A stretch of DNA of 33,407 nucleotides from Stenocarpella maydis (lineage: Eukaryota > Ascomycota > Sordariomycetes > Diaporthales > Diaporthaceae), in NCBI GenBank assembly GCA_002270565.1, contig NQMI01000002.1, positions 884,690-918,096 of the forward strand. Direction: 5' to 3'. The position numbers and the translations under genes were made by a program. How positions within the stretch are numbered: position 1 is the stretch's first letter; the number at the start of each line of letters is the position of its first letter. Shown in pieces: positions 1 to 10,163 of the stretch. The notes below the pieces were generated by a model. It did not search any database and had not been told where the DNA came from. It worked only from the letters and a program-made list of their open reading frames with translations.

Positions 1-160
1 TAAATAATTAAATAATTAAATAATTAAATAATTAAATAATTAAATAATTAAATAATTAAATAATTAAATAATTAAATAATTAAATAATTAAATAATTAAA
101 TAATTAAATAATTAAATAATTAAATAATTAAATAATTAAATAATGAAATAATGAAATAAT
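1..160. repeat. Octanucleotide tandem repeat (TAAATAAT)n
   Basis: Eighteen perfect copies of TAAATAAT (1-144) are followed by two GAAATAAT variants (145-160), then AT-rich sequence. The array runs off the left edge of the window, so its true length is unknown. It lies just outside the left direct repeat and marks the start of low-complexity flanking DNA. Confidence 0.97.
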
Positions 161-427
161 GAAATATATATAATTTACTAATTATAAGCTTTACTGTAAG
201 AATACCTCCTTACTATGTTTATGCCTTGACTGCTGTGCTTCCCTAGCTATTAATAAAAGCCCATCAGTCACATTCTATTTTAATTGCGTCGCTCTCGCTA
301 GGCCCGCGTCGGGCGTCTGTGCCGCCAAGTCGCTGTGTGGTTATATGTGCCAGACAGCCGACGACCAGCTTTGTGTGGCGCAGGAGAGTACCGCGGGCTG
401 GGTTTGGCCGCTGGACAAGATGATATA
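161..427. other. Non-coding flank between satellite and left direct repeat
   Basis: The first 120 bases are AT-rich; the rest is GC-rich and without a convincing reading frame. A 65-codon minus-strand frame (341-538) runs into the repeat and has no recognisable domain. I see no gene here. Confidence 0.6.
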
Positions 428-644
428 GATATTAAGCCAGTTAGCGGCGACGAGGGTGAGGCACAGGCACAGCCAGCAGTAGCTCAGCGGGTTCACCACT
501 AACCCCGGCCATCGTGCCGTCCTTGGTTTTGTTATCACAGGAATACATACTATCTGGCTACGTGAGGATCAGGCAAACTTGAAATTTCTAGGCTGATCTT
601 GAACCGGGGAGCATTCCATCTGACTGACTCATCCGCTCGTTGTG
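428..644 (+). repeat. Left copy of the imperfect direct repeat bracketing the gene cluster
   Basis: This segment matches 23497-23782 in the same orientation. Shared blocks, in the same order, include GATATT(A/G)AGCC at the start, AGCGGCGACGAGG, a 15-base identity ACTTGAAATTTCTAG (577-591 against 23660-23674) and TGACTGACTCATCCG (621-635 against 23759-23773). The left copy lacks roughly 70 bases present on the right just after the ACTTGAAATTTCTAG block. It ends about 60 bases beyond the stop codon of the first cluster gene. The parent element is not recognised. Confidence 0.85.
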
Positions 645-702
645 CCTCGGCGGGAGGAACTTCAAAAATTCATCAGCCATGCAGAGCGCTCTCATTAAGT
701 AT

Positions 703-2560
703 CTATAGTTTGAATCCACTGGTAGCCAGATATTTGATCACGCCCTCAGTGTCGTATTCCTGCTGGATCTGTTTCATCCTAGAAAGACTCCTTCCTTTTC
801 CATAAGTAAGATATGGATTTTGGCCATCAAACGCGTCGTTAATGTAGATAAAATCATAGTAAAGATCCTCCTGGACCAGACTTGTGCGAAGCCGGTCCAG
901 CGTCTGGCTCATATATGCGTTGACTGTCTGGTCATCCTCCTGGTCATTCCATGTGGTTGTGTACAAGATGACTGCTCGCGGTCAGCGAAACTTCCTGAGA
1001 CACAGATATTGCATGCTCTAGACGCGATCGTTGACTATTACTTACTCACGAAAGACCCGTCATCGGGATCCAGATCGATGGCGTCCCCTCCGGCATCTCG
1101 CGCTGCCTGCAACCAAAGCTTACTGATCGGTTCGATTTCCATGGTGAGCGAGGAGCCATTCACTTCACTCAGCGTTTCTAGTGCTGGCTTGAGAGTTTGG
1201 TCTACTGCCAATTGAACGAGTCCTGGGCCCACCCTAGCGGACAAGCATGCGAAAGCACGCCTAAAGTCGTTGGAGTCGGCGTAGGATCCATCGGGTATTT
1301 CCGTCCAGTTGTCATGCTGGTAAAGCGTGTCTAATGTGGCATTCGGAATCCTGGTGAAATCGGCCACAGTATCAGGCACCGAAGAGTTTCGATAATTTCC
1401 CGAGACAAATGGGACGATAAAGGATGTCCACCCGCCGTCTTCAGCAGTTGGGGCGACAGAGACCGATGGATTAATCTCAGTATCCGGGTCGTCAATGCCT
1501 CCACCCGGAGAGATAAATGACTGTACGGCATCAACTATAAACAGGGTAATTAGTTAATATTGTGTCATCTTTTCAAAAAGTAATGAGTACGTAATCATGA
1601 AAATGCGGTCAGGGATTCGGTGAGCCTGCGATGGAGTCTGCTTACTGAAAGCTGCCGTAGCTGCCTCGCCCGACCAGGCCAAGCTACCTCCGTATGCCGT
1701 TGCCAACTCGATTGTAGAGATATCAAATCGAGTAACAATTCCAAAGTTGTTGTTACCGCCTTTCAGAGCCCAGAGCAAGTCACTGTGGGTGCTACTCGAT
1801 GTCTCCACGATAGTGCCGTTTCCCAAAACGACTTCCGCTCCAACAACTGAACTGGCACCCCAACCTACGCGGTTACCAAAATAGCTGAGACCACCACCCG
1901 TTAAATAGCCCCCGACGCCGACGTCAGGATATCGTCCACCCGGAAGAGCAAGCCCGAACTCGGAGATCCAGTGGTACACGTCGCCCCAGCGATTGCCTGG
2001 TCCGATCGACGCTGTAGTTCTGTCTTGGCTGAGTACTTTTGCGTCCAATTTGGCGAGCGCAAAGACAATACCTCCATCGTTCGATTGGGAATTGACGACA
2101 GGCATATGTCCGCCGCTGAGGATGCTAAACTTAGTTCCCGTGATTTGAGCAACTTTCAGTCCGACAGCGACCTCTTCTGCACAGTCCGGGGTAAAATAGC
2201 ATGCCGGTGAAAGACGACATGTTCGAGACCACGTCGAAAGCACTAGATAGGAGATTGTTGATATCAGCGTGAAGAACAAACAGCATGTGGATATGAGACA
2301 CCTGGTATGAGCATGCTCCAAGCTGCATGCGCCAGTTTCATACTTGTGTGACAGTGAGTAGAGCACCACTTACCATCATCTGCAACGCTATATTGGGTAG
2401 TACCAGTGATGAAAGTCTTTCCAGGGAATTTGGATGCCAAGATGTCACATGCAGATCCGTTGTTATGATTGATAGAATAAGAAGTGATGACTGCAGAACT
2501 TCCTGGTCCTGTACATAAGGCCAGACATACAACCAACGCATAAGAAACCCAAAGAGCCAT
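703..2560 (-). CDS. Secreted/ER FAD-linked oxidoreductase (berberine-bridge-enzyme-like, VAO fold)
   Basis: Four exons: 2560-2374, 2242-1646, 1534-1046 and 971-703, giving 513 aa in frame. Residues 1-24 are a hydrophobic signal peptide (MALWVSYALVVCLALC). The FAD_binding_4 region follows, with SGGHMP around residue 108; this His is the usual flavin-attachment residue of the family. A glycine-rich stretch (VGVGGYLTGGG) and KGGNNNFGIVTRFD come next. The second covalent residue, the Cys of bicovalent members, is not seen where expected (RYPDVGVGG). The C-terminal region carries several N-x-S/T sites, consistent with secretion. These enzymes oxidise alcohols or allylic and benzylic positions with O2; fungal clusters often use them for late oxidations. 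It is the outermost gene and is transcribed towards the left repeat. Intron 1 (2243-2373) is 131 nt; the exon 3 donor was set at 1045 because only that keeps the frame. Confidence 0.9.
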
Positions 2561-3824
2561 GATAGAAATGACTTTAGCACAGTACAGGCAAAAAGCTTTC
2601 GAGCGGGCGATGGTCTGTGGCTGAGATCCACCATGGGCAGAGGCTCTCCCATCCTAAATCTTCACTCCATTGCCCATCTTTTATTGTCTGGCCAATTTCA
2701 GCCCCCAGGCTCTCCCCAAAAACTTTCGGATCTGTTCGCTTATGAAAATTCCAAATATTTTTGTATCACAATTGGATTTTGACTAGTTCCTGGTGCCTGA
2801 CTACCTAGGTAAGAGGCAGGGCGCACTAGAAAATATTTTGAAGGAACCCAACCTTGAAGGCCACTCCGCCATCATTTGGCCTTTAGTCTGAAGTTCGGAA
2901 CTCCGGCGGATGCAGTCAGCAAATACTCGCGGATCCTTTCGAGAGCAGACCAGAACGTGAAAGACCTTGCCCTTGCTCGGAATGGGCAGCTCGGCGAGGA
3001 GACGGTTCCCAAGCTATCTTCTCGCTTGCCTAAACCTTACGACGCAAGTACAGTACCTCCATACGATTGTCTGTATGGATGGAGGTGGGTGTCCAGCATG
3101 TAGTTCCTATATGTCCGGGATAGCGTCGGCAACGAACCGTTCCGGCCGTGATATCAATCAGCTGACGTGGGCATACACCCGAGCATTGTGTTTTGTATAC
3201 GAACGAGCTATGCAATGACCGGGGTATGCTTCTATGCGCAAGGTGACCGGCTGAAAGCCACTGACTCCTTACTGTCTCAAAACACAAGGCTGCAGGATGC
3301 TGACTGCATAGTGTGGGGCTTTCTATCATATAGTATGCCACACCACTTGACAAGTTTGAGACATGCCGAAGGATTCAGAGATAAAGAGACACTTTCTGGT
3401 AGACACCGCATGCAGATTATCATGCAAATACAGGGCTGAGTGGTGACACAAATGTCTATAGACCCCACTCCGGACCTTCCAAGACTGGACTTATCTTGTT
3501 GATCCTGACAATTCCCAAATGGGAAGCACCCCAATGATCTGTAAGCCTAGAACCGCGGAGCAATGGAAGTCTTGTTAAACTATCCCGTTGTTGATTAGCA
3601 AAAGGACACATTTCGTAACAGCTAGCCATGTTCAGTTGATCAGATCGCATGCGGCGAACTCTCAATCGCATCGAACTTTTGCATTGATTCAGCAGAGCCT
3701 GTTCTGAGGTGAACAGGTCTCCCAACTTCGATCACATTATGATCCAGATAGAGAAAAATGCAGGTCAGGGGTATTCAAGCGTCCCTGTTATGATTGGGAC
3801 AATTGCATTGGCAAGTAACTCGCC
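2561..3824. promoter_or_regulatory. Divergent intergenic region between the FAD oxidase and P450 A
   Basis: About 1.26 kb shared by two genes transcribed away from each other, so it should hold both promoters. Visible elements are a ten-base palindrome TACCTAGGTA near 2802, a CGG-N4-CCG site at 2896-2905 and an imperfect inverted repeat around 3055-3085 (CCTCCATAC with GTATGGATGGAGG). Several frames of 75 to 107 codons exist on both strands, but none shows a domain, a splice pattern or a sensible codon choice; I treat them as chance. Confidence 0.55.
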
Positions 3825-5766
3825 ATGATGGCAGATAAGTTGACTGGGTACCGCCTGGCTAACCGGGCGTTATAGATTTTACTTGCACACTTCATTTATA
3901 AAACATTTTACAACCTTCTTCTCCACCCTCTCGCTAAAATCCCCGGGCCAAAGTTGGCAGCATGTAGTGATGTGAGTTCTTTTGACCCAACCAACGTATT
4001 CTGAAGGGCGGTTCAGTGATTGACAAAATCAAGATACCATACAGTATCTGGCTACATGGAGGTCGTGTTCCATACAAAGTTTTGGAATTACATCGGAGAT
4101 TTGGTAAGATTCCCTTGTCCAATGATGGCCCCACCTCTGCACTTTTGAATTGTCCGAATATGTAGGAAACCTTAGAATGCTCACATTTCGACGCACAGGA
4201 CCGGTCGTGCGGGTTGCGCCTAATGAGCTCTCCTTCAATTCATCACAGTCGTGGAAGGACATATATGGATTCAGGCCAGGACATAGAACATTTGTAAAAA
4301 GCGAGTTCTATTCTGGCGGCAGTTTTGCCAGCAAAGGTGTTGAATCGATCGTCAGCGAGCGGGACGTTGATGAGCATGCTCACATGCGTCGATACCTTTC
4401 AAGTGCCTTTTCAGAAAAGTCTGTATTAGAGCAGGAGGCCTTGGTCTCAGAGACAGTCGACAAGTTCATTGAAGCCGCCGGTCGCCGGGGCTCGAAGCCT
4501 CATGGGTACGACATTGCAAAGGCTCTAGAAATGATGACCTTTGATATCATCGGAGATCTTGCATTTGGGGAGACCTTTGGTGGTGTTGACAGTGGTAAGA
4601 GCCCAAAATCGAATTCTGGCGCTACAGCTGACAGCTACTTTGCTATTATTAGATGAGCCTCATCCATGGATTTCTGTCACTCTCGGTGCGCTCACCCAAG
4701 GCGCACTCGTTGACACATTCAAACGATTCCCGGCTTTTGGTAAACTTGTGAAGATACTGTTTCATGCTAAGGTCAGAAAGTTGATACAAGACACTCTGCA
4801 AAATGAACAAATGGCCATAGATCTTATATATCGGTGAGTGCTTCACATTTCCAAACCAGAAACACGAAACATAGCTCATGTTTGCTGCTGTGCAGCCGTA
4901 TTGCCCGTGGGACGCCTCGCAAAGATTTCATGACTCGGATCTTGGAGCAGCGGGACCCAGAGAAAGTCAGTGATCTGCAGCTAGCGGCTCACGCATCAGA
5001 CTTCGTGATTGCGGGCAGTGACACTGCCGCGACAGCGTTGGCTTGTATTGTGTACTATCTATTGCGCGACCCCACTATCATGACAACACTGAAGAATGAG
5101 CTCCGGCACAAATTTACAACCTATGTGGATATAGACTCGTCCGCGACTTCGTCATTGCTATATTTAAAAGCTGTGATTCTAGAGGGACTGAGAATTTATC
5201 CACCACTACCACTGGGGCTTCCACGGGTAGTACCAGAGAGCGGTGACACTATCGATGGTATTTTCATTCCCGCAAAGGTACGAGAAAGAGAGGAATGCCC
5301 CTTTCCAATGCCCACATAGTTTGTTGATATTAACACCTTCTTAGACTATAGTGAGTACGAATCCGGTGGCTGCTTGCTTAGACGAGAGAAATTTCGTGGA
5401 CCCGCTATGCTTCCGCCCGGAGCGATGGCTCGGCATAAAAGATCAAGATGTGTTGGATGCGTCAAGACCATTTTCCTTGGGTCCAAGAGCCTGTATAGGA
5501 AGAAAGTGAGTCACTCCCTATACCCCTTGAGAGCTGCCAAGTCATTGGCAGAGAGACTTCACAACATGCTAAAAGAAAAATGTGACAACCATTTTAGTCT
5601 GGCTGGGCTTGAGATGCAAACTACTCTTGCTAAGCTCATTTGGCGGTACGACCTGGAACTAGTTGACGACACACTTGATTGGCACCGCGACTCCCGGATG
5701 TTGACAATGTGGAAGAAACCAGAGCTGTATGTGCGAGTGCACGAAAGACACAGCTCGGACAGTTGA
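3825..5766 (+). CDS. Cytochrome P450 A (isotrichodermin C-15 hydroxylase/CYP65-like); 5' end apparently broken by an in-frame TAG
   Basis: Exons: up to 3971, 4034-4103, 4199-4594, 4653-4833, 4896-5277, 5345-5505 and 5598-5766. From 3876 these give 484 residues in one frame. Landmarks in order: HPLAKIPGPKL hinge, GPVVRVAPNELSF, I-helix AGSDTAAT (oxygen-activating Asp-Thr present), ExxR in LEGLRIY, FRPERW, and haem loop FSLGPRACIG. The N-terminus is the problem. ATG codons at 3825 and 3828, the latter in a strong context, open a frame of 16 codons that meets TAG at 3873-3875 and then runs straight into the membrane-anchor and hinge sequence. The layout matches exon 1 of P450 B almost codon for codon, so a nonsense mutation or base-call error is the simplest reading. 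Alternatively a start at about 3757 (ATGCAG, then an intron ending at 3875) would bypass the stop, but its donor GTCAGG is poor. Such P450s are ER-anchored monooxygenases using a reductase partner; here the substrate is presumably a sesquiterpene intermediate. Confidence 0.87.
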
Positions 5767-6858
5767 TATGCCATTGCAACCAAGAATGGGGCGTTCAGTT
5801 CTCTCATTCAATACTCGTTGATCCAAGAGCTCAGTCCAAGCACCTGGATCCAAGTTCTCGTTCAATAGTTTTATTAGCATGGATTCTCTTGCAGAGTACA
5901 TGAATACAAATTGAGGTCACAAATGCGTTATTTGCCTGTATAAAACGCTTATTACGCCGTCTGCTGTTAGAGCAATGGATGGTTATCGTATAATTACGCA
6001 CCCACCTATTTCCTTGGGCGCACAAATTCTTATACCCCCCCCCCTTCTCAAACCCCTCTACACCCCACCACACACCCTCCACAAGCCCAAAGGAAGGCCC
6101 TCTACTTGCCTAAAGAAAGGCCCTCTATGTGCCCTTTTATAATTCTTTCCTCTAGGCGTGTAGAGGGCCTTCCTTTGGGTGTGTGGAGGGCGCGTGGTGC
6201 CAGCCTAGGCTTAGAGGGTTAGGGTAGGTATGCCTTGAACATAGGCTTTCTACGCACCCGGTAGGCTTTTCACTGGGCTTTCTACGCACCTAGCTAGGGG
6301 TAAGGTGGGGCCTAAGTGCAGGGTTAAGGAGCTATCAGTAGGGTTGAGGAACTATAGGTATAAGGAGATTGGGTATGCTGCATGCTTAATTTCCTATACT
6401 ACTAGGTATGCCTAAGGAAATAGCTGGGTACATATACCGAAAAAGCTGGGTGCATATATAGTGACCGGCAATGGAGCCCTTGATTTCCAAGTTGACATGT
6501 GGCTCAACCTCCCCCCCCCCACCAAGCCGCCACTTCCAACTGAATGACTTCAACAATTCAACTTCCTAAATCACTGGAAAATCCGGTTGGGGGAGGGGGT
6601 CACTTCCCGATGCCAAAGAGGACGTTCAATGTGTTTCCCGGTTAGGAAAGAAACAGTGAAAGCCATCACCACCAGAGCTAATAGTGTCAGCGCCAGGTGC
6701 GCCTTTGTGGACACTGTGACACCTAGAACAGGAAAGTCCACTTGACAGTCATATTGAAAATTTAAGTAGCATAGTTAAACTCAGGGCCCCGCATTAATCC
6801 CCCCTCTTTTCCTCGGAAAAGTCTGACCAGCCTCCCCCAAAGCTCCAGCTCCAAGACC
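5767..6858. other. Intergenic region with repeat-rich DNA upstream of SDR 1
   Basis: About 1.1 kb between P450 A and SDR 1. The middle (about 6010-6470) is repetitive: poly-C runs, a long inverted repeat (annotated separately), two copies of GGCTTTCTACGCACC (6244-6258 and 6276-6290), two of AGCTGGGT(A/G)CATATA and two of AGGTATGCC. The last 250 bases, which should hold the SDR 1 promoter, contain two CCGGTT(G/A)GG-like blocks (near 6580 and 6638) and a C/T-rich stretch before the ATG. No gene seen. Confidence 0.6.
6075..6190. repeat. Long inverted repeat (MITE-like hairpin)
   Basis: Arm 6075-6105 and arm 6160-6190 are reverse complements over 31 bases with two mismatches, separated by 54 bases. 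A partial third copy of the core (AAAGGCCCTCTA) lies inside the loop at about 6116-6127. No reading frame is present. The form fits a small non-autonomous DNA transposon or its terminal part; a target-site duplication was not found, so this class is a guess. Confidence 0.7.
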
Positions 6859-7879
6859 ATGGCTTCGCTTTCGATCACCGAGTCTGATATCTCCGATCAA
6901 ACAGGAAAGACTGCTATCATTACAGGTTTGGAAAACTTCAGTTCTCAAAGTGTGGAGTCAAAAAATCATTCGGGTTTAACCAGTTTCTAGGTGGGTCCTC
7001 AGGAATCGGACTGGCAACAGCGAAGATACTAGCTCACCGAGGAGCGCATGTGCACATTTTGGATGTGACGCAGCCAGAAGCAACGTTCCGAAATGCGCAT
7101 TATCACGCGTGCGATGTAACACGTTGGGAAGAGCTCCGTGACGTCGTTGATGAGATTGGACAGGTGGATTACGCCTTTGCCAATGCAGGCGTTTCCGACA
7201 CAACAGACTACTTGACAGATCACTTGGATAACGACGATCGGCTTCTGGAACCAGACTATACGTTCCTGGACGTGAATCTGCGCGCCGTTTTCAACTTTGT
7301 GAAAGTTTCATGGAGCAAGATGCGTCAAAACCAGACATCGGGAAGCATCGTCATCACTACAAGTGCGACAGGCTACGCGCCTGAGCAAGCGCTGCCTATC
7401 TACTCCAGCGCAAGACATGCTGTAAGTAAAGCTGAATTCATTGTGTCGGGAAGAAAACGTCTACTGAGTTTGCTATTGGGCAGCTGGTCGGCTTGATCAG
7501 GGCACTGAGATCGGTTCTGGCCAAAGACAACATCACTATCAATGGCGTAGCCCCTGCGGCAACCATGACGAACCTGCTTCCAGAGGACTTGGCGGCTCCA
7601 ATATTGGCCCAAGGGTTACCTGTGAGCGACGCACATTTTGTTGGGTTGGCCCTTGCCTACTCCGCAACGGCCGTGCAGAGCAGACGAGTTGAAGCGTACG
7701 GCAAGGAAAAGGAAGAGGAAAAGTGGGCGGAGGAGAGGTGGAACGGGCGTGTTATCCTGACCCTTGGAAACACGTATACCGAGTTGGAGGAATCATTGGC
7801 GGACTTACGGCCTTTCTGGTTCGGCCGGGAGACAATACGGCTCACTCGTTTACAGCAGGCTGCCACCGACTTTCGGTGA
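6859..7879 (+). CDS. Short-chain dehydrogenase/reductase 1, with Arg in place of the catalytic Lys
   Basis: Three exons (6859-6925, 6991-7421, 7484-7879) give 297 aa. The Rossmann fold begins with TGGSSGIG (residues 22-29). An Asp after beta-strand 2 (HILDV) suggests NAD(H) rather than NADP(H). ANAGV follows, then a catalytic Ser near 147 (TTSATGY) and Tyr160 in YSSAR. The usual YxxxK motif reads Y-S-S-A-R, so the Lys that lowers the Tyr pKa and holds the ribose is Arg164. The first intron falls inside the nucleotide-binding motif. Start chosen at 6859: context CCAAGACCATGG and frame into the fold without gap. Role by family: reversible alcohol/ketone interconversion on a pathway intermediate. 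It lies upstream of and parallel to SDR 2. Confidence 0.92.
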
Positions 7880-8549
7880 ATCCGGCCTTGTTGGGCTCGG
7901 AGAACGGCAATTTATTCCTCGACCGTCAGCACATCGCCCCATTGCGTCTCATCCAACTTTATCCTTCCAATTTACCGAAAGAGGCAGGACCGCGAATGAT
8001 GACAGTGGGGGCAGCGAACAGTGACTGAGGGGGCTGGGAAGGATCGACGCCAACTAGACAAAAGTACCCAGTCTGTGTAATAATAAGCAATGCCTGCTCA
8101 GAGCCTCTCGTGAAAGCGATACATAGCACATCCAATCGATAGCTAAGTCCGCATGTCCGTTCATGGGTGCCTGGCACGTGCCTGGGTCTAGGCACGAACC
8201 CGTCATATCTCAGGCGGGATAAACTTACCATCTTTCATGCTGTGTCACACTGTGCGGCCTTTCCAGTGAGACATTCAGTCGCCACCGGTCCCGGGGCTCC
8301 TTTGTGAGTGGTGCCAGCCAGATCCTGCTTCCGAACACGGGCGTCTGGGTCATAATCTGTCTTTTTATTCTGCTTCGACCAGCGACTCGTGTTTTCATAG
8401 TGTTTGTCATCGGTCTCAATTAGTTCAAACGTCTCAAAGGCTTGTTGCATCACTATGCTGTGTGGACAACTTGAATCTGAAATCATTGAATCCACCGATA
8501 CTCGCTCAAACCAGACAGGCCCTTGACCCTCGCAAATCAACTCAACAAG
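7880..8549. other. Intergenic region between SDR 1 and SDR 2
   Basis: About 670 bases with the 3' end of SDR 1 and the SDR 2 promoter. Overlapping frames of 64 to 118 codons on both strands lack domains and splice into nothing. I see no gene, repeat or clear regulatory site apart from a C/T-rich stretch before the SDR 2 start. Confidence 0.6.
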
Positions 8550-9633
8550 ATGGCTGAGGGGAAGTTGCTCGCCGCTGACCCAAAGGAACACATGCCCGAT
8601 CTCTCTGGAAAGGTCATTCTAGTCACAGGAGGTCAGTGACAAGACCTCCCTATGGATTACTGTCCAGCTAACCATAGAGGATCGAAGGAACCAATGGTCT
8701 CGGAGCCCAAGCAGTGTTGACCCTTGCCCGGCACAACGCGTCGTACATCTACGTATCCGGTCGGAATGCGAAAGCAGCAGACGATATCATCAGCAAAGTC
8801 AAAGCATCTGGGAGCAAGACAACTGTCTCTTTCCTGCAGGCCGACCTGGCGGATCTCAAGTCCGTCAACAAAGCTTCAGAGAGAGTTCTGGGCGAGCAAA
8901 GCCGGCTCGACATTCTCATGGCCAACGCTGGCATCATGGCCAAGCCACCGGGCTTGACTAAAGATGGATACGAGCTGCATTTTGGGACAAATCATCGTAA
9001 GTGGCTCAAAATTGGTTTCCCTGGTGTCTTGTCAGTTTGTTTATTATTATTATACCATGACTGCTTGCTGATTGCTGGTGGACGTTCAAAGTTGGCCATG
9101 CCCTACTGATTCGAAGACTGTTACCTTTGTTACAGAGTACCGCTTCAAAGGGGTTTGACACTCGAGTCATCATCCAGACGAGTCTCGGTTGGGAACTCGT
9201 CCCCAAGGGCGGTATCCAGTTTGACACTCTGAAGACACCACAGGATATGTTCCTGGGGCCTTGGTACCGGTACGGCGAGAGCAAGCTCGCCAACTACCTC
9301 TACGCGAAGGAACTGGCGCGGAGGTATCCCGACATAACGAGTGTAAGCGTCCACCCGGGCGTCATAATGACTGACCTTATCAACACTCTACCTCTGTCGC
9401 AGAGGCTCTTCGTCCAGGTCGGTACGCTGAACCAGAAGAAGAGGAAGCTGGAGGATGGCGCAGACAGCCAACTGTGGTGTGTTGGTTCCCCCGATCTCAA
9501 GACGCACAATGGGGCTTTCTACGAGCCAGTCGGCGTGCTGTCGACAAGAACGAGCCAATACACCGAGGATCCTGCTTTTGCTGTGAGACTATGGGATTAT
9601 ACTGAGGAGCAACTGGCTGCTTTTATTCAATGA
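8550..9633 (+). CDS. Short-chain dehydrogenase/reductase 2 (retinol dehydrogenase/protochlorophyllide reductase-like)
   Basis: Three exons (8550-8631, 8688-8996, 9092-9633) encode 310 aa. The cofactor motif TGGTNGLG starts at residue 26 and is formed across intron 1, whose true acceptor is 8687; a nearer AG would break the frame. An Arg after beta 2 (VSGRN) suggests NADP(H). ANAGIM comes next, then GTNHLGHALL, typical of this subfamily and formed across intron 2. The probable catalytic Ser is Ser161, and Tyr191/Lys195 lie in YGESK. The C-terminal part (residues 230-310) matches the family's usual tail (LWDYTEEQLAAF). All catalytic residues are present, unlike SDR 1. Likely role: NADP(H)-dependent oxidation or reduction of a terpenoid alcohol or carbonyl. 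The substrate is unknown. Confidence 0.93.
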
Positions 9634-10163
9634 AATGATACTCAGTTTGTCGAGAAGTGCATAACAAAGAGTTTCTTTGGAGGTTGTCACACCTGTTTTG
9701 GTTGGGACGTTACAACTTTATCTCGGGCCGGATCTGAACAGTCTTAGCTTCCGACGTAGTCCTGACAGAGAGGAAGTTAATATTCTCAAGGTGTAAGTGA
9801 GTTAGTGGTAAGAATCATGGAGACAGTTCCATATTGTGAATGGGATGACCGAGGTCTGGCAAAATTGCGAAAGTGGTGTTCAAAGTACGCGGGGTGGTCG
9901 GAATGAAATTACAGGCCTGCCAGAAGGCGGCTTTTTCATAAATTTATGAAATCTCATATGCATTGCGGCCCAATCACTACCGCGCACTTGAGTGAATCGC
10001 TTGTTCACATTGTGCCCCCTTTTCTTGTTGAGCAGTGTTTTCACTCTCACAGGTGAAGAGCCCATGTATGCATTGATAGATGATTGGAGAAAGGGAGATT
10101 GAAAAAAGTAACGTCTGTTAAACTCTCAAGCGTTTCTCCAATTAATATCTGCCCTATCCTCCC
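9634..10163. other. Convergent 3' intergenic region
   Basis: About 530 bases between the 3' ends of SDR 2 (+) and the regulator gene (-), so only 3' untranslated regions and terminators are expected. I see no gene or repeat. A 61-codon minus-strand frame at 9880-10065 has no recognisable features. Confidence 0.6.

Noticed and set aside
820..1215. 131-codon plus-strand frame opposite the FAD oxidase
   Set aside because: Shadow of exons 3 and 4 of the FAD oxidase, without features.
2876..3725. Several 75-107-codon frames upstream of P450 A
   Set aside because: They overlap on both strands, have no recognisable motif and no consistent splice sites.
4104..4198. Earlier acceptor at 4164 for the second P450 A intron
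   Set aside because: It stays in frame but inserts 11 residues into the conserved F/Y-G-P-V-V-R-V block; the acceptor at 4198 restores it exactly.
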